From the NCBI RefSeq assembly GCF_045762675.1, contig NZ_JBJDLK010000003.1, forward strand, positions 1 through 64,000: a stretch of 64,000 bases of DNA, read 5' to 3'. This DNA comes from Elizabethkingia meningoseptica_A (lineage in GTDB: Bacteria > Bacteroidota > Bacteroidia > Flavobacteriales > Weeksellaceae). Shown piece after piece: positions 25,469 through 35,417 of the stretch (position 1 is the stretch's first letter; the number at the start of each line of letters is the position of its first letter). The notes beneath the pieces were generated by a model, which saw nothing but the letters and a program-made list of their open reading frames with translations, searched no databases and was not told the DNA's origin. The translations under genes and the position numbers were made by a program.

Positions 25469-26316
25469 TAAGAATAAGCTTTCACATTTTGTTTACTGCT
25501 CCCAAGTCCTTCAATTCCTAATTCAACTACATCTCCGGGATTTAGGTACCATGCTTCAGGCTTCTGTCCCATACCTACTCCGGCAGGTGTTCCGGTAGAA
25601 ATTACATCACCCGGAAGCAAAGTCATAAACTGGCTGATATAACTTACGATATAAGCTACATCGAAGATAAAATTACATGTATTACCATCCTGAACCATTT
25701 TATCATTGACTTTCAGCCACAAACGAAGATTATTTACATTTTCAATTTCATCTTTTGTCGCGATAAAAGGTCCGATTGGTGCGAAAGTATCTGCACTCTT
25801 TCCTTTTACCCATTGTCCGTTTCTTTCAATCTGAAAGGCTCTTTCACTATAATCATTGTGCAGTGCATACCCGGCAACATAATCAAAAGCATCCTTTTGC
25901 TCTACATAACTTGCTTTTTTACCTATTACAATTGCCAATTCCACTTCCCAGTCAGTTTTTGTACTGTTTTTAGGAATGATCAAATCATCATTAGGTCCCA
26001 CAATTGCCGATGTTGACTTAAAAAATAAAATAGGTTCCGTTGGAATTGCCATATTGGTTTCTTCCGCATGGTCTTTATAGTTAAGTCCTACACATACAAT
26101 TTTAGACGGGCGTGCCAATGGCGCTCCCAATCTTATATCTTTGTTTATTTCTGTAAGTCCTCCTTCTGCAACTTTTGCTTTTAGCTCTTCAATTGCATTT
26201 CCTGAGAAAAATTTTTCATCGTAATCATTTACCAGATGAGAAACATCATAATACTTTTCATTGATCATTACTCCAGGTTTCTCTTGGCCTTCTGCCCCGT
26301 ATCTTATTAATTTCAT
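25468..26316 (-). CDS. FAH-family 2,4-diketo-3-deoxy-L-fuconate hydrolase
   Basis: A 282-aa fumarylacetoacetate-hydrolase-fold enzyme. It shows the core GLNYKDHAEE and the metal ligands in DWEVELA (two acidic residues) and NDYSER. The end has the STGTPAGVGMG segment common to the family. In the non-phosphorylative fucose pathway, this family splits 2,4-diketo-3-deoxy-L-fuconate into pyruvate and L-lactate. The presence of every other step, and of LutABC, supports that role. The mutarotase gene overlaps its stop by one base. Confidence 0.85.
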   Translation of the reverse strand: MKLIRYGAEGQEKPGVMINEKYYDVSHLVNDYDEKFFSGNAIEELKAKVAEGGLTEINKDIRLGAPLARPSKIVCVGLNYKDHAEETNMAIPTEPILFFKSTSAIVGPNDDLIIPKNSTKTDWEVELAIVIGKKASYVEQKDAFDYVAGYALHNDYSERAFQIERNGQWVKGKSADTFAPIGPFIATKDEIENVNNLRLWLKVNDKMVQDGNTCNFIFDVAYIVSYISQFMTLLPGDVISTGTPAGVGMGQKPEAWYLNPGDVVELGIEGLGSSKQNVKAYS

Positions 26317-26333
26317 GTTGAAAGTTTAAAGAG

Positions 26334-28676
26334 TTATATGTTTAATTTTTTCTTTAGATCGGTTGTTTCATTTGGTGATAAAGTAACTGAAATTATTTTA
26401 TTTCTGTACTTCACTTTTACCGTATTTTTCTTGTTAAGCGTATTTATTAATACCGCATCTGTAAGCATCATTTTATCCCACTTCATATTCACCTCAAATC
26501 CGCCGCGACTTCGTAAACCTTTTACTTCACCATCTTGCCATATAGAAGGTAATGCCGGTAATAGCTGAATATATCCGTTATGACTTTGTACCAGCATTTC
26601 TGCAATACCGGCAGTTCCGCCAAAGTTACCATCAATCTGGAAAGGAGGATGTACATCCAGTAAATTAATCAGTGTCGATTTCTGTAATAAAGCCTGAACA
26701 TTTTCACCCGCTTTTTCGCCGTCCAGTAGTCTTGCGTAAAAATTAATAATCCATGCCCGGCTCCATCCTGTATGCCCGCCACCGTTCTGCAATCTTCTCT
26801 CCAGTGTTTTGCGCGCTGCTTCAAATAATGGTTTGTCGTCTACAGATATAATATTGGCAGGATACAATCCCAGCAAATGGGAAATATGTCTGTGTCCGGG
26901 TTCCGCTTCATCATAATCTTCAATCCATTCCTGGATAGTACCATACTTCTTGCTGATCTTTACAGGAGGCAGTTTTTTTAATGTATTGGTTAACTGTACA
27001 CCAAATTCTTTATCCGTATTGAGGATTTTCTGTGCTTCAATGCAGGCTTTGTAAAGACTCATAATCAGCATTACATCTATGGTTGGTGCATAGGTTAATG
27101 TTTCTGTTTTTCCGTTAGGCAGGATAAAAGAATTTTCCGGCGACATAGAAGGTGCCGTTACCAGATAACCGTTTTTATCTTTTATTAAAAAGCTTTGAAC
27201 AAATTGTGCGGCTTCTCTCATCACCGGGTAGGCCTGCTCCTGTAAAAACTTTTTGTCCTGTGTAAATAAGTAATGCTCCCAAATATTCAGACATAACCAC
27301 GATGCAGCTAAAGGCGATGTGCCCCAGTGAATACCGGAAATAATACCGCCTCTTCCGAATATATTGGTTGCATGGTGAACTGTCCAGCCTTTGGCACCAT
27401 ACATCTGACTGGCTACATTTCTGCCGGCTTCTTTACTTAATGTTTCTGTAAAATTGGTAAAAGCATCCATAGAGGATGAAACATTGGCAACATCTACCGG
27501 CCAGTAATTCATCTGAATATTAATATTGGTATGGTAATCGGATTTCCACGGTGCATCATAATCTTTATTCCATATTCCCTGCAGATTTGCGGGAAGTTTC
27601 CCCGGAAGTCTTGAACTGCTGAGTAATAAGTATCTTCCAAACTGGAAATACAATGAGGTTAACCCATTATCTACCGCTCCTTTTTTCACCCGCTCCAGAC
27701 GTTCACTGGTAGGCAAATTTGCTAATGAAGCGTCTCCTTTAATATCTATGGAGAGTTTCTTCATCAGCGGTTGAAATTCTGCGAGATGATTTTTAAGAAG
27801 CTGGTCATAAGATTTAACTTCAGCATTTTTTATAATTTTCTGACAGGTCGCCAATGGATCAATACTTCTGTCAAAATCCAGCTTTGCTAAATTATAGTCT
27901 GTTGCAGCTGTTAATAATATTAAAACTTCCGATGCATCTTTTACCATAATACTGTTCTGCGCAGCTACTACGGAACCATCTTTGTTAATAACTTTAGCCA
28001 GTGCATTGAACTTCATATCCATTCCCCCTTCCCCTGTATCAGCAGATGATAAATCAACCATTTGCCCGTTGAGCTGTAAAGCATTTCCTGATGAGTGGAT
28101 ACTTGCATCTAAATCTCTTACCAGATTTATTTTAAAGTGCAGCTGATTGGGTTTGGGCGAGGTTAAACGAATGACCATCACATCATCCGGTGCTGAAACA
28201 AATGCTTCACGGGTATATTGTACGCCGCCGGATTTATATGAAACTGATGTTATTCCTGTACTTATATCCAGGCTGCGTTTGTATTCTGTTGGTGACTGAC
28301 CCGGGAAGCTGATCCGAAGATCACCCAGCGTCTGGTAAGACTGAAAATTAGGCGGAGTGGCTAAAAGATATTTTTTACTTAGCTCATGTGCTTTTTCATT
28401 CTCACCATTAATCAATAGATTCTGTATTTCAGCTAAGTGGCTTTTTGCCTCCGGATTAACATCATTGATCTTCTTACCACTCCACAAACTTTCTTCATTC
28501 AGCTGAAAGGTTTCATTATTAACGCCGCCGAAAACCATAGCGCCCAGTCGCCCGTTACCTATCGGCAAAGCTTCATTCCACGATGCAGATGGTTTAGTAT
28601 ACCAAAGTTTAAGCTCCTGCTGTGCAAACAGCATGTGGCAACAAAACAAAAGGAATGAAACACCTGCAAAACGCAT
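26334..28676 (-). CDS. Exported GH95 alpha-L-fucosidase
   Basis: A 780-aa glycosidase with a Sec signal peptide (about 1-19, ending LFA-QQ), so it works in the periplasm or at the surface. The N-terminal domain opens with LWYTKPSASWNEALPIGNGRLGAM, typical of GH95, and the central (alpha/alpha)6 barrel follows. Catalytic candidates, by analogy with the bifidobacterial enzyme: N384 and N386 (HTNIN), E514 (SPEN) and D682 (IDGNFGG). The HRHISHLLGLYP segment is also typical. GH95 enzymes release fucose (mostly alpha-1,2) from glycans such as mucin and milk sugars. It gives the operon its free L-fucose. Confidence 0.92.
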   Translation of the reverse strand: MRFAGVSFLLFCCHMLFAQQELKLWYTKPSASWNEALPIGNGRLGAMVFGGVNNETFQLNEESLWSGKKINDVNPEAKSHLAEIQNLLINGENEKAHELSKKYLLATPPNFQSYQTLGDLRISFPGQSPTEYKRSLDISTGITSVSYKSGGVQYTREAFVSAPDDVMVIRLTSPKPNQLHFKINLVRDLDASIHSSGNALQLNGQMVDLSSADTGEGGMDMKFNALAKVINKDGSVVAAQNSIMVKDASEVLILLTAATDYNLAKLDFDRSIDPLATCQKIIKNAEVKSYDQLLKNHLAEFQPLMKKLSIDIKGDASLANLPTSERLERVKKGAVDNGLTSLYFQFGRYLLLSSSRLPGKLPANLQGIWNKDYDAPWKSDYHTNINIQMNYWPVDVANVSSSMDAFTNFTETLSKEAGRNVASQMYGAKGWTVHHATNIFGRGGIISGIHWGTSPLAASWLCLNIWEHYLFTQDKKFLQEQAYPVMREAAQFVQSFLIKDKNGYLVTAPSMSPENSFILPNGKTETLTYAPTIDVMLIMSLYKACIEAQKILNTDKEFGVQLTNTLKKLPPVKISKKYGTIQEWIEDYDEAEPGHRHISHLLGLYPANIISVDDKPLFEAARKTLERRLQNGGGHTGWSRAWIINFYARLLDGEKAGENVQALLQKSTLINLLDVHPPFQIDGNFGGTAGIAEMLVQSHNGYIQLLPALPSIWQDGEVKGLRSRGGFEVNMKWDKMMLTDAVLINTLNKKNTVKVKYRNKIISVTLSPNETTDLKKKLNI

Positions 28677-28686
28677 ATTATCTATT

Positions 28687-29451
28687 TTAATTGTTTAATG
28701 TTGTAAATCCACCGTCAATAGGATAATCACATCCTGTAATAAAGGAAGCTTCATCACTGCACAGATAAAGAGCTAATGCTGCAATTTCTTTCGGGTTAGC
28801 CATTCTTCCGATAGGCTGGGTTTTGGAAAGATTCTGAAACATTTCATCTATTCTGTCCGGATAGTTCTTTTGTAAAAAACCATCTACAAAAGGAGTATGT
28901 ACCCGTGCCGGAGAAATAGAATTACACCGGATATGATCATGAATATAATCTTTGGCAACACTCATTGTCATAGCCTTTACAGCACCTTTTGCGGTACTGT
29001 ACGCAAATCTGTCCGGAATCCCTACCAATGCTGCAATAGATGCCAGATTAAGAATAACGGCATTTCCGGATGCTTTTAATTGAGGAATAGCGGCATGCAG
29101 ACAGTTGTATACTCCTTTTATATTAACAGCTACTATTTTATCAAAATCTTCTTCTGAAGTAGTATCTGCTTTTCCCACATGTGCAATACCGGCATTGTTT
29201 ACCAGAATATTAATCGGGCCAATATCGGTAAATAATTCATTTACCTGCTGATGATTTGAAACATCGCAAACATGGATATATGCTTTTCCTCCTTTTGCTT
29301 CTATTTCCGATAAAACTTCAGCACCGTTAGCGCCGCTTATTTCTAAAATATGTACCTCAGCACCTTGCTCAGCAAACAATTCAGAAATTGCTTTTCCAAT
29401 TCCGCTTCCTCCTCCGGTAATGACTGCTTTTTTATTTTTTAATGAAAACAT
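28687..29451 (-). CDS. SDR dehydrogenase, probable 2-keto-3-deoxy-L-fuconate dehydrogenase
   Basis: A 254-aa classical SDR. The cofactor motif is G13-G-G-S-G-I-G19, followed by N85-N-A-G and the full catalytic set S138, Y151, K155 (Y-S-T-A-K). It is unlike the other SDR of the operon, which has Asn in place of Lys. By elimination it should oxidise 2-keto-3-deoxy-L-fuconate at C4 to the 2,4-diketo acid, the substrate of the FAH hydrolase. It lies 10 bp before the fucosidase gene and 52 bp after the dehydratase gene. Confidence 0.82.
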   Translation of the reverse strand: MFSLKNKKAVITGGGSGIGKAISELFAEQGAEVHILEISGANGAEVLSEIEAKGGKAYIHVCDVSNHQQVNELFTDIGPINILVNNAGIAHVGKADTTSEEDFDKIVAVNIKGVYNCLHAAIPQLKASGNAVILNLASIAALVGIPDRFAYSTAKGAVKAMTMSVAKDYIHDHIRCNSISPARVHTPFVDGFLQKNYPDRIDEMFQNLSKTQPIGRMANPKEIAALALYLCSDEASFITGCDYPIDGGFTTLNN

Positions 29452-29503
29452 TTCTATTTATTATTTTATAATCTACATTTACTCACTTCTTCTCTGTGAA
29501 TAC

Positions 29504-31141
29504 CTATAAACTCACACCTCTTTTCCATGGAATAAAATCATCCTGATTTAAAAGGACTGCTTTGGGAATCACTCTTCCGCTGGCTGCTTCTATACAATAG
29601 TCCAGAATATCCTCTCCCATTTCTGCAATGGTTTTACTGCCATCTATAATAGGACCTGTATCAATATCTATAATATCCGACATTCTTAAAGCAAGTGCTG
29701 TGTTGGTTGCTACTTTTATTGTAGGGCAAACCGGATTACCTGTCGGTGTTCCCAATCCTGTGGTAAACAGAATTAAAGTTGCTCCCGATGCTGCTTTTCC
29801 GGTGGTAGCTTCTACATCATTTCCCGGTGTACACACCAGATTTAATCCGGGCTTTGTGGCTTTTTCAGTATAGTCCAGTACATCCGTTACCGGAGATAAA
29901 CCTCCTTTTCTGGCTGCCCCTACTGACTTTATTGCGTCCGTAATTAATCCGTCCTTTATATTTCCCGGTGACGGATTCATATAAAACCCCGAACCTACTT
30001 TATGTGCCAGTGCATCATATTCCGTCATTAGTTTAATGAACTTTTCAGCAATCTCCTTATTTACAGAACGGTCAATCATTTCCTGTTCTGCACCGCACAA
30101 TTCAGGAAATTCAGCCAGTAATACTTTTCCACCTAATCCTACTAGTAAATCGGCGGTATATCCTACTGCCGGGTTTGCAGAAATCCCGCTAAAACCATCA
30201 CTTCCGCCACATTTTACTCCGATAACCAATTTATCAAGTCCCGCAGGTTTTCTTTCCTGTTTGTTAATCTCAGTCAGCCCTATAAAAGTATCATGGATCG
30301 CCTGCTTGATCAATGCTTCTTCGCTTTGAGATTTTTGCTGTTCAAATACTAGAAGAGGTTTATCAAAATGAGGATTTCTTTCCTGGAGGTCTTTTTTAAA
30401 ATTGCTGACCTGAAGGTGCTGACACCCCAGACTCAGCAAAGTAATCCCGGCAACATTTGGATGATCCGCATAAGAAGCTAATAACTTGCTTAGTGTTGCT
30501 GAATCCTGTCGTGTACCGCCACAACCTCCGCTATGATTAAGAAATTTTATACCATCTACATTTTTGAAAACCCTTTCCTTTTGTTCTATAACGGGTGCGA
30601 AAGAAATATTTTCCAGATCTTCTCCCCGCTGGTATGCTTCCAGTAAATGATGGGTATAATCTTTATATTTATCTCCAACAGCATAGCCCAGTTCATTATG
30701 TAATGCTTCTTTAATAATATCCAGATTGCGGTTTTCACAGAAAACTGTCGGAATGAACAACCAGTAATTAGCTGTTCCTACTTCACCATTACTTCTGTGA
30801 TATCCGTCGAAAGTTTTGTTTCTGAATTTTGAAACATCAGGAGCTGTCCAGCTGTATTCTATATCTCTGTAAGCATAAGGTTCAGCAGCATGTTTGGTAT
30901 TGTCCACACTCATCCGCTCTCCTTTTTTTACGGCAAACTGCGTTTTTCCTACCAGTATTCCGTACATCAGAACCTCACTTCCCTGAGGCAGATCCTGGAT
31001 AAAGAATTTATGTTTCGCCGGAATTTTTTCCAGTACTTCATATTCCTGTTCTTCAAAAAATATTTTCTCCCCTTGTTCAATGTCCTGCAAAGCCACTAAG
31101 ACATTATCCTTGGGGTTTATTTTTAACACTTTATTTTTCAT
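29504..31141 (-). CDS. UxaA-family sugar-acid dehydratase, probable L-fuconate dehydratase
   Basis: A 545-aa protein of the altronate/galactarate dehydratase (UxaA) family: a SAF-like N-terminal domain (about 1-80) and a long catalytic part with SGGCGGTRQDS, VGVKCGGSDGFSG and CTPGNDVEATTGKAASGATL. In the pathway it must turn L-fuconate into 2-keto-3-deoxy-L-fuconate. Proteobacterial pathways use an enolase-superfamily enzyme for this step, so this would be an unrelated replacement. No other dehydratase is found in the operon, which supports the call by context. Confidence 0.82.
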   Translation of the reverse strand: MKNKVLKINPKDNVLVALQDIEQGEKIFFEEQEYEVLEKIPAKHKFFIQDLPQGSEVLMYGILVGKTQFAVKKGERMSVDNTKHAAEPYAYRDIEYSWTAPDVSKFRNKTFDGYHRSNGEVGTANYWLFIPTVFCENRNLDIIKEALHNELGYAVGDKYKDYTHHLLEAYQRGEDLENISFAPVIEQKERVFKNVDGIKFLNHSGGCGGTRQDSATLSKLLASYADHPNVAGITLLSLGCQHLQVSNFKKDLQERNPHFDKPLLVFEQQKSQSEEALIKQAIHDTFIGLTEINKQERKPAGLDKLVIGVKCGGSDGFSGISANPAVGYTADLLVGLGGKVLLAEFPELCGAEQEMIDRSVNKEIAEKFIKLMTEYDALAHKVGSGFYMNPSPGNIKDGLITDAIKSVGAARKGGLSPVTDVLDYTEKATKPGLNLVCTPGNDVEATTGKAASGATLILFTTGLGTPTGNPVCPTIKVATNTALALRMSDIIDIDTGPIIDGSKTIAEMGEDILDYCIEAASGRVIPKAVLLNQDDFIPWKRGVSL

Positions 31142-31246
31142 GGTTTATTTTTGTTCTCTTAAGCTGGCTTTCAGGGTCGGCTATTCATGGCCATTAACAT
31201 GGAAACTTATTAAGGCTTCTCTTTTTATGGCTGTTTTACTTACTAA

Positions 31247-32536
31247 TTATTTATTTACTCCGGAAGTTTTCCATCCGTATTTACCAAAGATAAATACAAC
31301 GATGAAGCATATAAATGGCACAATATACCCGTATTGTATATTGTGGGTAATATCTGAAATATAACCCAGTCCCAATGGTAAAATTGCTCCGCCAACAATA
31401 GACATTACAATAAGTGAAGACGCTATTTTGGTATCTTTTCCTAGGTCAGCAATCCCAAGGGAAAATATAGTAGGAAACATAATGGACATAAAAAATGCCA
31501 CACCTATAAGTGCATAAATAGTAATGGTTCCTTTTCCTACTATGGCTACTAATGTAAGCAGCATACTAACCGCTGCATAAATCATTAATAATTTATAGGG
31601 TTTTATAAATTTCATAAAGAATGTTCCTACAAATCGCCCCAGCATGAACGCTAATCCGGCAAGTCCGGAATAAAAGGCGGCATTCTTCTCTGTAATTCCT
31701 GCTGAAACAACAACGAAACGGATAAAAAAGCTTAACACACATACCTGGGCTCCTACATAAAAGAACTGAGCAACAACAGCCCAACGCAAATGTTTATGTC
31801 GCCATGCATGAGAGATTTTGGATTTGTCGCCCTCATCTTCATGTTTGATATCCGGAAGTTTGGTAAAAACAAAAAGCAGCATTACGATAATAATAATGAT
31901 TCCCAGAATCAGATAAGGTCCTTTTACACTGGCGGCTTCATGTGTGATATAAGCATCCAGAGCTTCCGGGGATAATGCTTTTAACTGAGCGTCTGTAAGG
32001 GTTTGCTCACTGAGTATATATTTTCCTCCTACGATAGGTGCTATAAAAGCTGCCAACCCGTTGAATGATTGTGAAAAATTAAGCCGGCGCGTAGCCGTTT
32101 CTTCCGGTCCTAATATGGTTACGTAAGGATTGGCTGCCGTTTCCAGAAAAGCCAGTCCGCAGGCAATAACAAATAAGGCTCCTAAAAAGAAGATGTACAT
32201 TTTTGTATTTGCTGCCGGAATAAAAAGAAAAGCACCTAATGCAAAAAGACAGAGTCCGAATATTATTCCGCTTTTATAGCCGTATTTCCGCATTACATTT
32301 CCGGCGGGTATGGCCATGAGGAAATAGGCAATGAATATTGAAAAGTCTACTAAAGAAGATTCCAGATCGGTGAGCTGGAATGCCTTTCTCAGGTGCGGAA
32401 TAAGCACCGGATCCAGATTATGAACAAAGCCCCAGAAGAAGAAGAGACTGGTAACCAGAATCAATGGAAAAAGATATCCTCTTCTTCTATCTGATGAAGC
32501 TTTTGTTGATTGCTCATTTGTTGGTACGTTTTGCAT
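31247..32536 (-). CDS. fucP: L-fucose:H+ symporter
   Basis: A 429-aa MFS permease with about twelve membrane segments. The N-terminal segment SLFFFWGFVHNLDPVLIPHLRKAF is typical of the FucP subfamily, with the acidic residue (D) of the first helix needed for proton coupling. Inner-membrane uptake of L-fucose freed by the GH95 enzyme is the clear role in this operon. The 104-bp gap before it, on its upstream side, carries imperfect repeats of an AACCATG-containing segment. Confidence 0.9.
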   Translation of the reverse strand: MQNVPTNEQSTKASSDRRRGYLFPLILVTSLFFFWGFVHNLDPVLIPHLRKAFQLTDLESSLVDFSIFIAYFLMAIPAGNVMRKYGYKSGIIFGLCLFALGAFLFIPAANTKMYIFFLGALFVIACGLAFLETAANPYVTILGPEETATRRLNFSQSFNGLAAFIAPIVGGKYILSEQTLTDAQLKALSPEALDAYITHEAASVKGPYLILGIIIIIVMLLFVFTKLPDIKHEDEGDKSKISHAWRHKHLRWAVVAQFFYVGAQVCVLSFFIRFVVVSAGITEKNAAFYSGLAGLAFMLGRFVGTFFMKFIKPYKLLMIYAAVSMLLTLVAIVGKGTITIYALIGVAFFMSIMFPTIFSLGIADLGKDTKIASSLIVMSIVGGAILPLGLGYISDITHNIQYGYIVPFICFIVVFIFGKYGWKTSGVNK

Positions 32537-32640
32537 GGTTTATAAAGTAATGGTCTTCGTGGTTATTAGTTTTTCTTTTTTTAGTTAAATTTTCATGGTT
32601 ACCAGTTTTTTCTCTGTTTTTATTTTAGTTTTCATGGTTA

Positions 32641-33228
32641 TTAGTCTTCTCTCAATATAAATATGTGATGGCTTCTTGCACCGTGTGCACCTATCACTAA
32701 TGACTGTTCAATATCCGCCGTTTTGGAAGGTCCGGAAATAAAAGAGGCAAAGCCTTCTCCGGAATCTTCTATCACTGCGTAAGCGTCGTGCATTAACGCT
32801 ACTATTTTATCAGCAGTCAATACTACAAATAAATGCTGTGTAATAAAAGGTAAGGCGCGGTACTTCATTTGGTTTTCTGTAATCCATACAGCAGCATTTT
32901 CGGCTACACCTATACTTCCTTCTACAATAGCAACATCTACATTTTCCAATTCGTGAGGATCATTCACTTCCTCCTCTTTATTTTCATCCCAAAGTCCGTT
33001 GATTGCAGAAATTACTCTCGCATCAGACTTCAGGTTTTCTCTCATATATGTTGAGACTTCATCCAGATTTTCAATAAATGAAACCTGAGATCCGTTACTC
33101 CGGGCAATTTCTGCAAATGCTTCAGGTAAATCTCCGGCTACTGAAACAAACTGTAAGTCTTCCGGCACTTCATAACCTGAAGGTTTTGCTTTTTGTATTC
33201 CGGATAAAATATCCTCTCTACTTCCCAT
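32641..33228 (-). CDS. lutC: LutC-type lactate utilisation protein
   Basis: A 195-aa LUD-domain protein (DUF162 type), the third part of the LutABC L-lactate oxidation complex. The conserved core VAIVEGSIGVAENAAVWI is present, as is the C-terminal GAHGARSHHIFIL. It overlaps lutB by 11 nt at its start. It is expected to form a cytoplasmic complex with LutA and LutB that turns L-lactate into pyruvate. In this operon the lactate comes from the fucose pathway. Confidence 0.9.
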   Translation of the reverse strand: MGSREDILSGIQKAKPSGYEVPEDLQFVSVAGDLPEAFAEIARSNGSQVSFIENLDEVSTYMRENLKSDARVISAINGLWDENKEEEVNDPHELENVDVAIVEGSIGVAENAAVWITENQMKYRALPFITQHLFVVLTADKIVALMHDAYAVIEDSGEGFASFISGPSKTADIEQSLVIGAHGARSHHIFILRED

Positions 33229-34588
33229 TTTCTACATTCTTTTTATACCACTCCTTAAAACTTTCAGCAGGCAGATCCGGCATTTCACGGTGTCTATACC
33301 AGGGATTTATTCCACTTTTCAGAAGAAAAGGCGTATAGCGGTATCCAAACTTCATCTTCTTTCTTAATTTTTCATATTTTTTTGCATTGCCTAATGATCG
33401 TGCCATTAGTTTCATTGAAAAATTCTTTACAGGTTCTCCAAGTCCTGATTTTATAATTTCCTGTCTCAGCTCATATAACTGATTATGCAAATCTATTTTT
33501 ACCGGACAGACATTGGTACATGAACCGCATAATGTAGAGGCAAAAGGCAGATCTTTATATTCAGCCATTTCTCGTGCCGGATTAAGAACTGAACCTATTG
33601 GACCTGCTACCGCTGTATGATAACTATGCCCGCCACTTCTTCGGTATACAGGACAGGTATTAAAACAGGCTCCGCAACGTATACATTTAAGTGAGTTTCT
33701 GAATTTTTCTTTATTCAGCTGTTCTGTACGTCCGTTATCCACAATCACCACATGCATTTCCTGACCTTTTCTGGGTTTTCTGAAATGGCTGGAATAGGTT
33801 GTAATAGGCTGTCCCGTTGCGCTCCTCGTTAACAAACGAAGAAAAATACCCAGATGTTTCCGCTTTGGAATAATTTTCTCCAGTCCCATACAGGCAATAT
33901 GTACGTTCGCTAAATGCGCTCCCATATCGGCATTCCCTTCATTGGTACATACTACAAATTCTCCGGTTTCTGCCACAGCGAAATTTACGCCGGTTAATGC
34001 TGCCTGACTTTGTAAAAATTTTTTCCGCAAATCCTGACGCGCAATTTCAGTCAACTGCTGTGGGTCGGCTAATCCTTTAGGAGTATTGAGGTGCTCGTGA
34101 AAAATTTCACCAATTTCTTCTTTCTTTTTATGAATACAGGGAAGTACAATATGGCTTGGAGGCTCTTTCGCCAGCTGAACAATACGTTCTCCCAGATCTG
34201 TATCGGTTACTTCAATTCCGTTTTTTTCCAGATAATCATTCAGGTGGCATTCTTCTGTAAGCATAGACTTACTTTTTACCATTTTCTTTACCTGATGTTT
34301 CTGCAAAACAGAAAGTACAATAGCATTATGCTCTGCAGCATCTTTGGCCCAGTGTATTTTAATTCCATTAGCCTGTGCTTTTCTTTCAAATTCGGTCAGA
34401 TAAACATCTAACTGTGAAAGTACGTTCAGTTTTATCTGTGAAGCGGTGTCCCTTAGCTTTTCCCAATCCGGAATCTGATGACTCTGGCGGTCTCTTTTTT
34501 CGCGAACAAACCATAATGTCCGGTTATGCCAGTCAACACGATTTTCATCTTTGTTAAACTGCTCCGCTAAAGAGGCATGGTTCTTCAT
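33218..34588 (-). CDS. lutB: LutB-type iron-sulfur protein
   Basis: A 456-aa protein with an N-terminal LUD domain and a C-terminal pair of 4Fe-4S motifs: C-I-R-C-G-A-C-F-N-T-C-P and C-G-S-C-T-N-V-C-P. This is the LutB/YkgF layout. It passes electrons in the LutABC L-lactate oxidase complex. Its start codon shares a base with the lutA stop (TGATG), and lutC starts within its last codons, so all three are coupled. Confidence 0.92.
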   Translation of the reverse strand: MKNHASLAEQFNKDENRVDWHNRTLWFVREKRDRQSHQIPDWEKLRDTASQIKLNVLSQLDVYLTEFERKAQANGIKIHWAKDAAEHNAIVLSVLQKHQVKKMVKSKSMLTEECHLNDYLEKNGIEVTDTDLGERIVQLAKEPPSHIVLPCIHKKKEEIGEIFHEHLNTPKGLADPQQLTEIARQDLRKKFLQSQAALTGVNFAVAETGEFVVCTNEGNADMGAHLANVHIACMGLEKIIPKRKHLGIFLRLLTRSATGQPITTYSSHFRKPRKGQEMHVVIVDNGRTEQLNKEKFRNSLKCIRCGACFNTCPVYRRSGGHSYHTAVAGPIGSVLNPAREMAEYKDLPFASTLCGSCTNVCPVKIDLHNQLYELRQEIIKSGLGEPVKNFSMKLMARSLGNAKKYEKLRKKMKFGYRYTPFLLKSGINPWYRHREMPDLPAESFKEWYKKNVENGK

Positions 34589-35337
34589 CAGTTTATACTT
34601 TCATTATTTAGTATTTCGGCAATGTGAACTACTTTCACATTACTTTTCGCTCTTTTTAGTATTCCTTCCAGATGCATAAGACAAGACATATCACACGCTG
34701 CAATATATTCAGCTCCGTTTTTAATGTGATCATCTACTCTGTCTTTTCCCATTTTCGATGAAACGGCTTCTTCCGCTACACAGAATGTACCCCCGAAACC
34801 ACAGCATTCATCGTGTTTATCCAGATCAATTAATTCAATTCCGTCAACGTGTTTCAGCAATTGTTCCGGTTTTGAAAAATAAGGTGCTGTCTTTTCAGTC
34901 ATACTTGAAAGATTCAACCCTCTTTGTCCGTGGCAGCTCTGATGAAACCCTACTTTATGTGGGAAAGCAGCATCTAAGCCTTCCAGTTTCAGGATATCCG
35001 TGAGAAATTCGGTCAGTTCGTAGATATTCTCCCGGATATGTGTTGCCTTGCATTTGTTTTCATTATCCTCTCCTTTCAGGTGTTCTTTAATATGTAATAC
35101 ACAGCTTCCGGAAGGAGCAACCACGGCATCAAACCCTTTAAACTGTTCAATAAAATTCTGATCGGTATCGCATGTTAAATGCTGATAACCAGAATTTGCC
35201 ATAGGCTGTCCGCAGCACGTCTGACCTGTCGGATATACGATATCCACCCCAAGTTTTTTTAACAAGGAATATGTTGCTACCCCTACCTTTGGGTACAACA
35301 TATCTATGTAACATGGTATGAATAATCCAACTTTCAT
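34588..35337 (-). CDS. lutA: LutA-type CCG-domain iron-sulfur protein
   Basis: A 249-aa protein with two CCG (cysteine-rich) domains: T-C-C-G-Q-P in the first half (about residue 42) and E-C-C-G-F-G-G in the second half. This is the LutA/YkgE form, a subunit of L-lactate dehydrogenase LutABC. It is the first gene of the long operon that continues through fucP to the fucose dehydrogenase, and so is the gene closest to the AraC-type direct repeat. A -7-like sequence (TTAATTTG on the minus strand, 35390-35383) lies just before it. Confidence 0.92.
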   Translation of the reverse strand: MKVGLFIPCYIDMLYPKVGVATYSLLKKLGVDIVYPTGQTCCGQPMANSGYQHLTCDTDQNFIEQFKGFDAVVAPSGSCVLHIKEHLKGEDNENKCKATHIRENIYELTEFLTDILKLEGLDAAFPHKVGFHQSCHGQRGLNLSSMTEKTAPYFSKPEQLLKHVDGIELIDLDKHDECCGFGGTFCVAEEAVSSKMGKDRVDDHIKNGAEYIAACDMSCLMHLEGILKRAKSNVKVVHIAEILNNESIN

Positions 35338-35417
35338 AACGATTCAATAAAGAATTAATTGGTTTTTTAATTTTTATTAACACAAATTAAGGTTTTATAT
35401 AGAAAATAAAATTTCAG

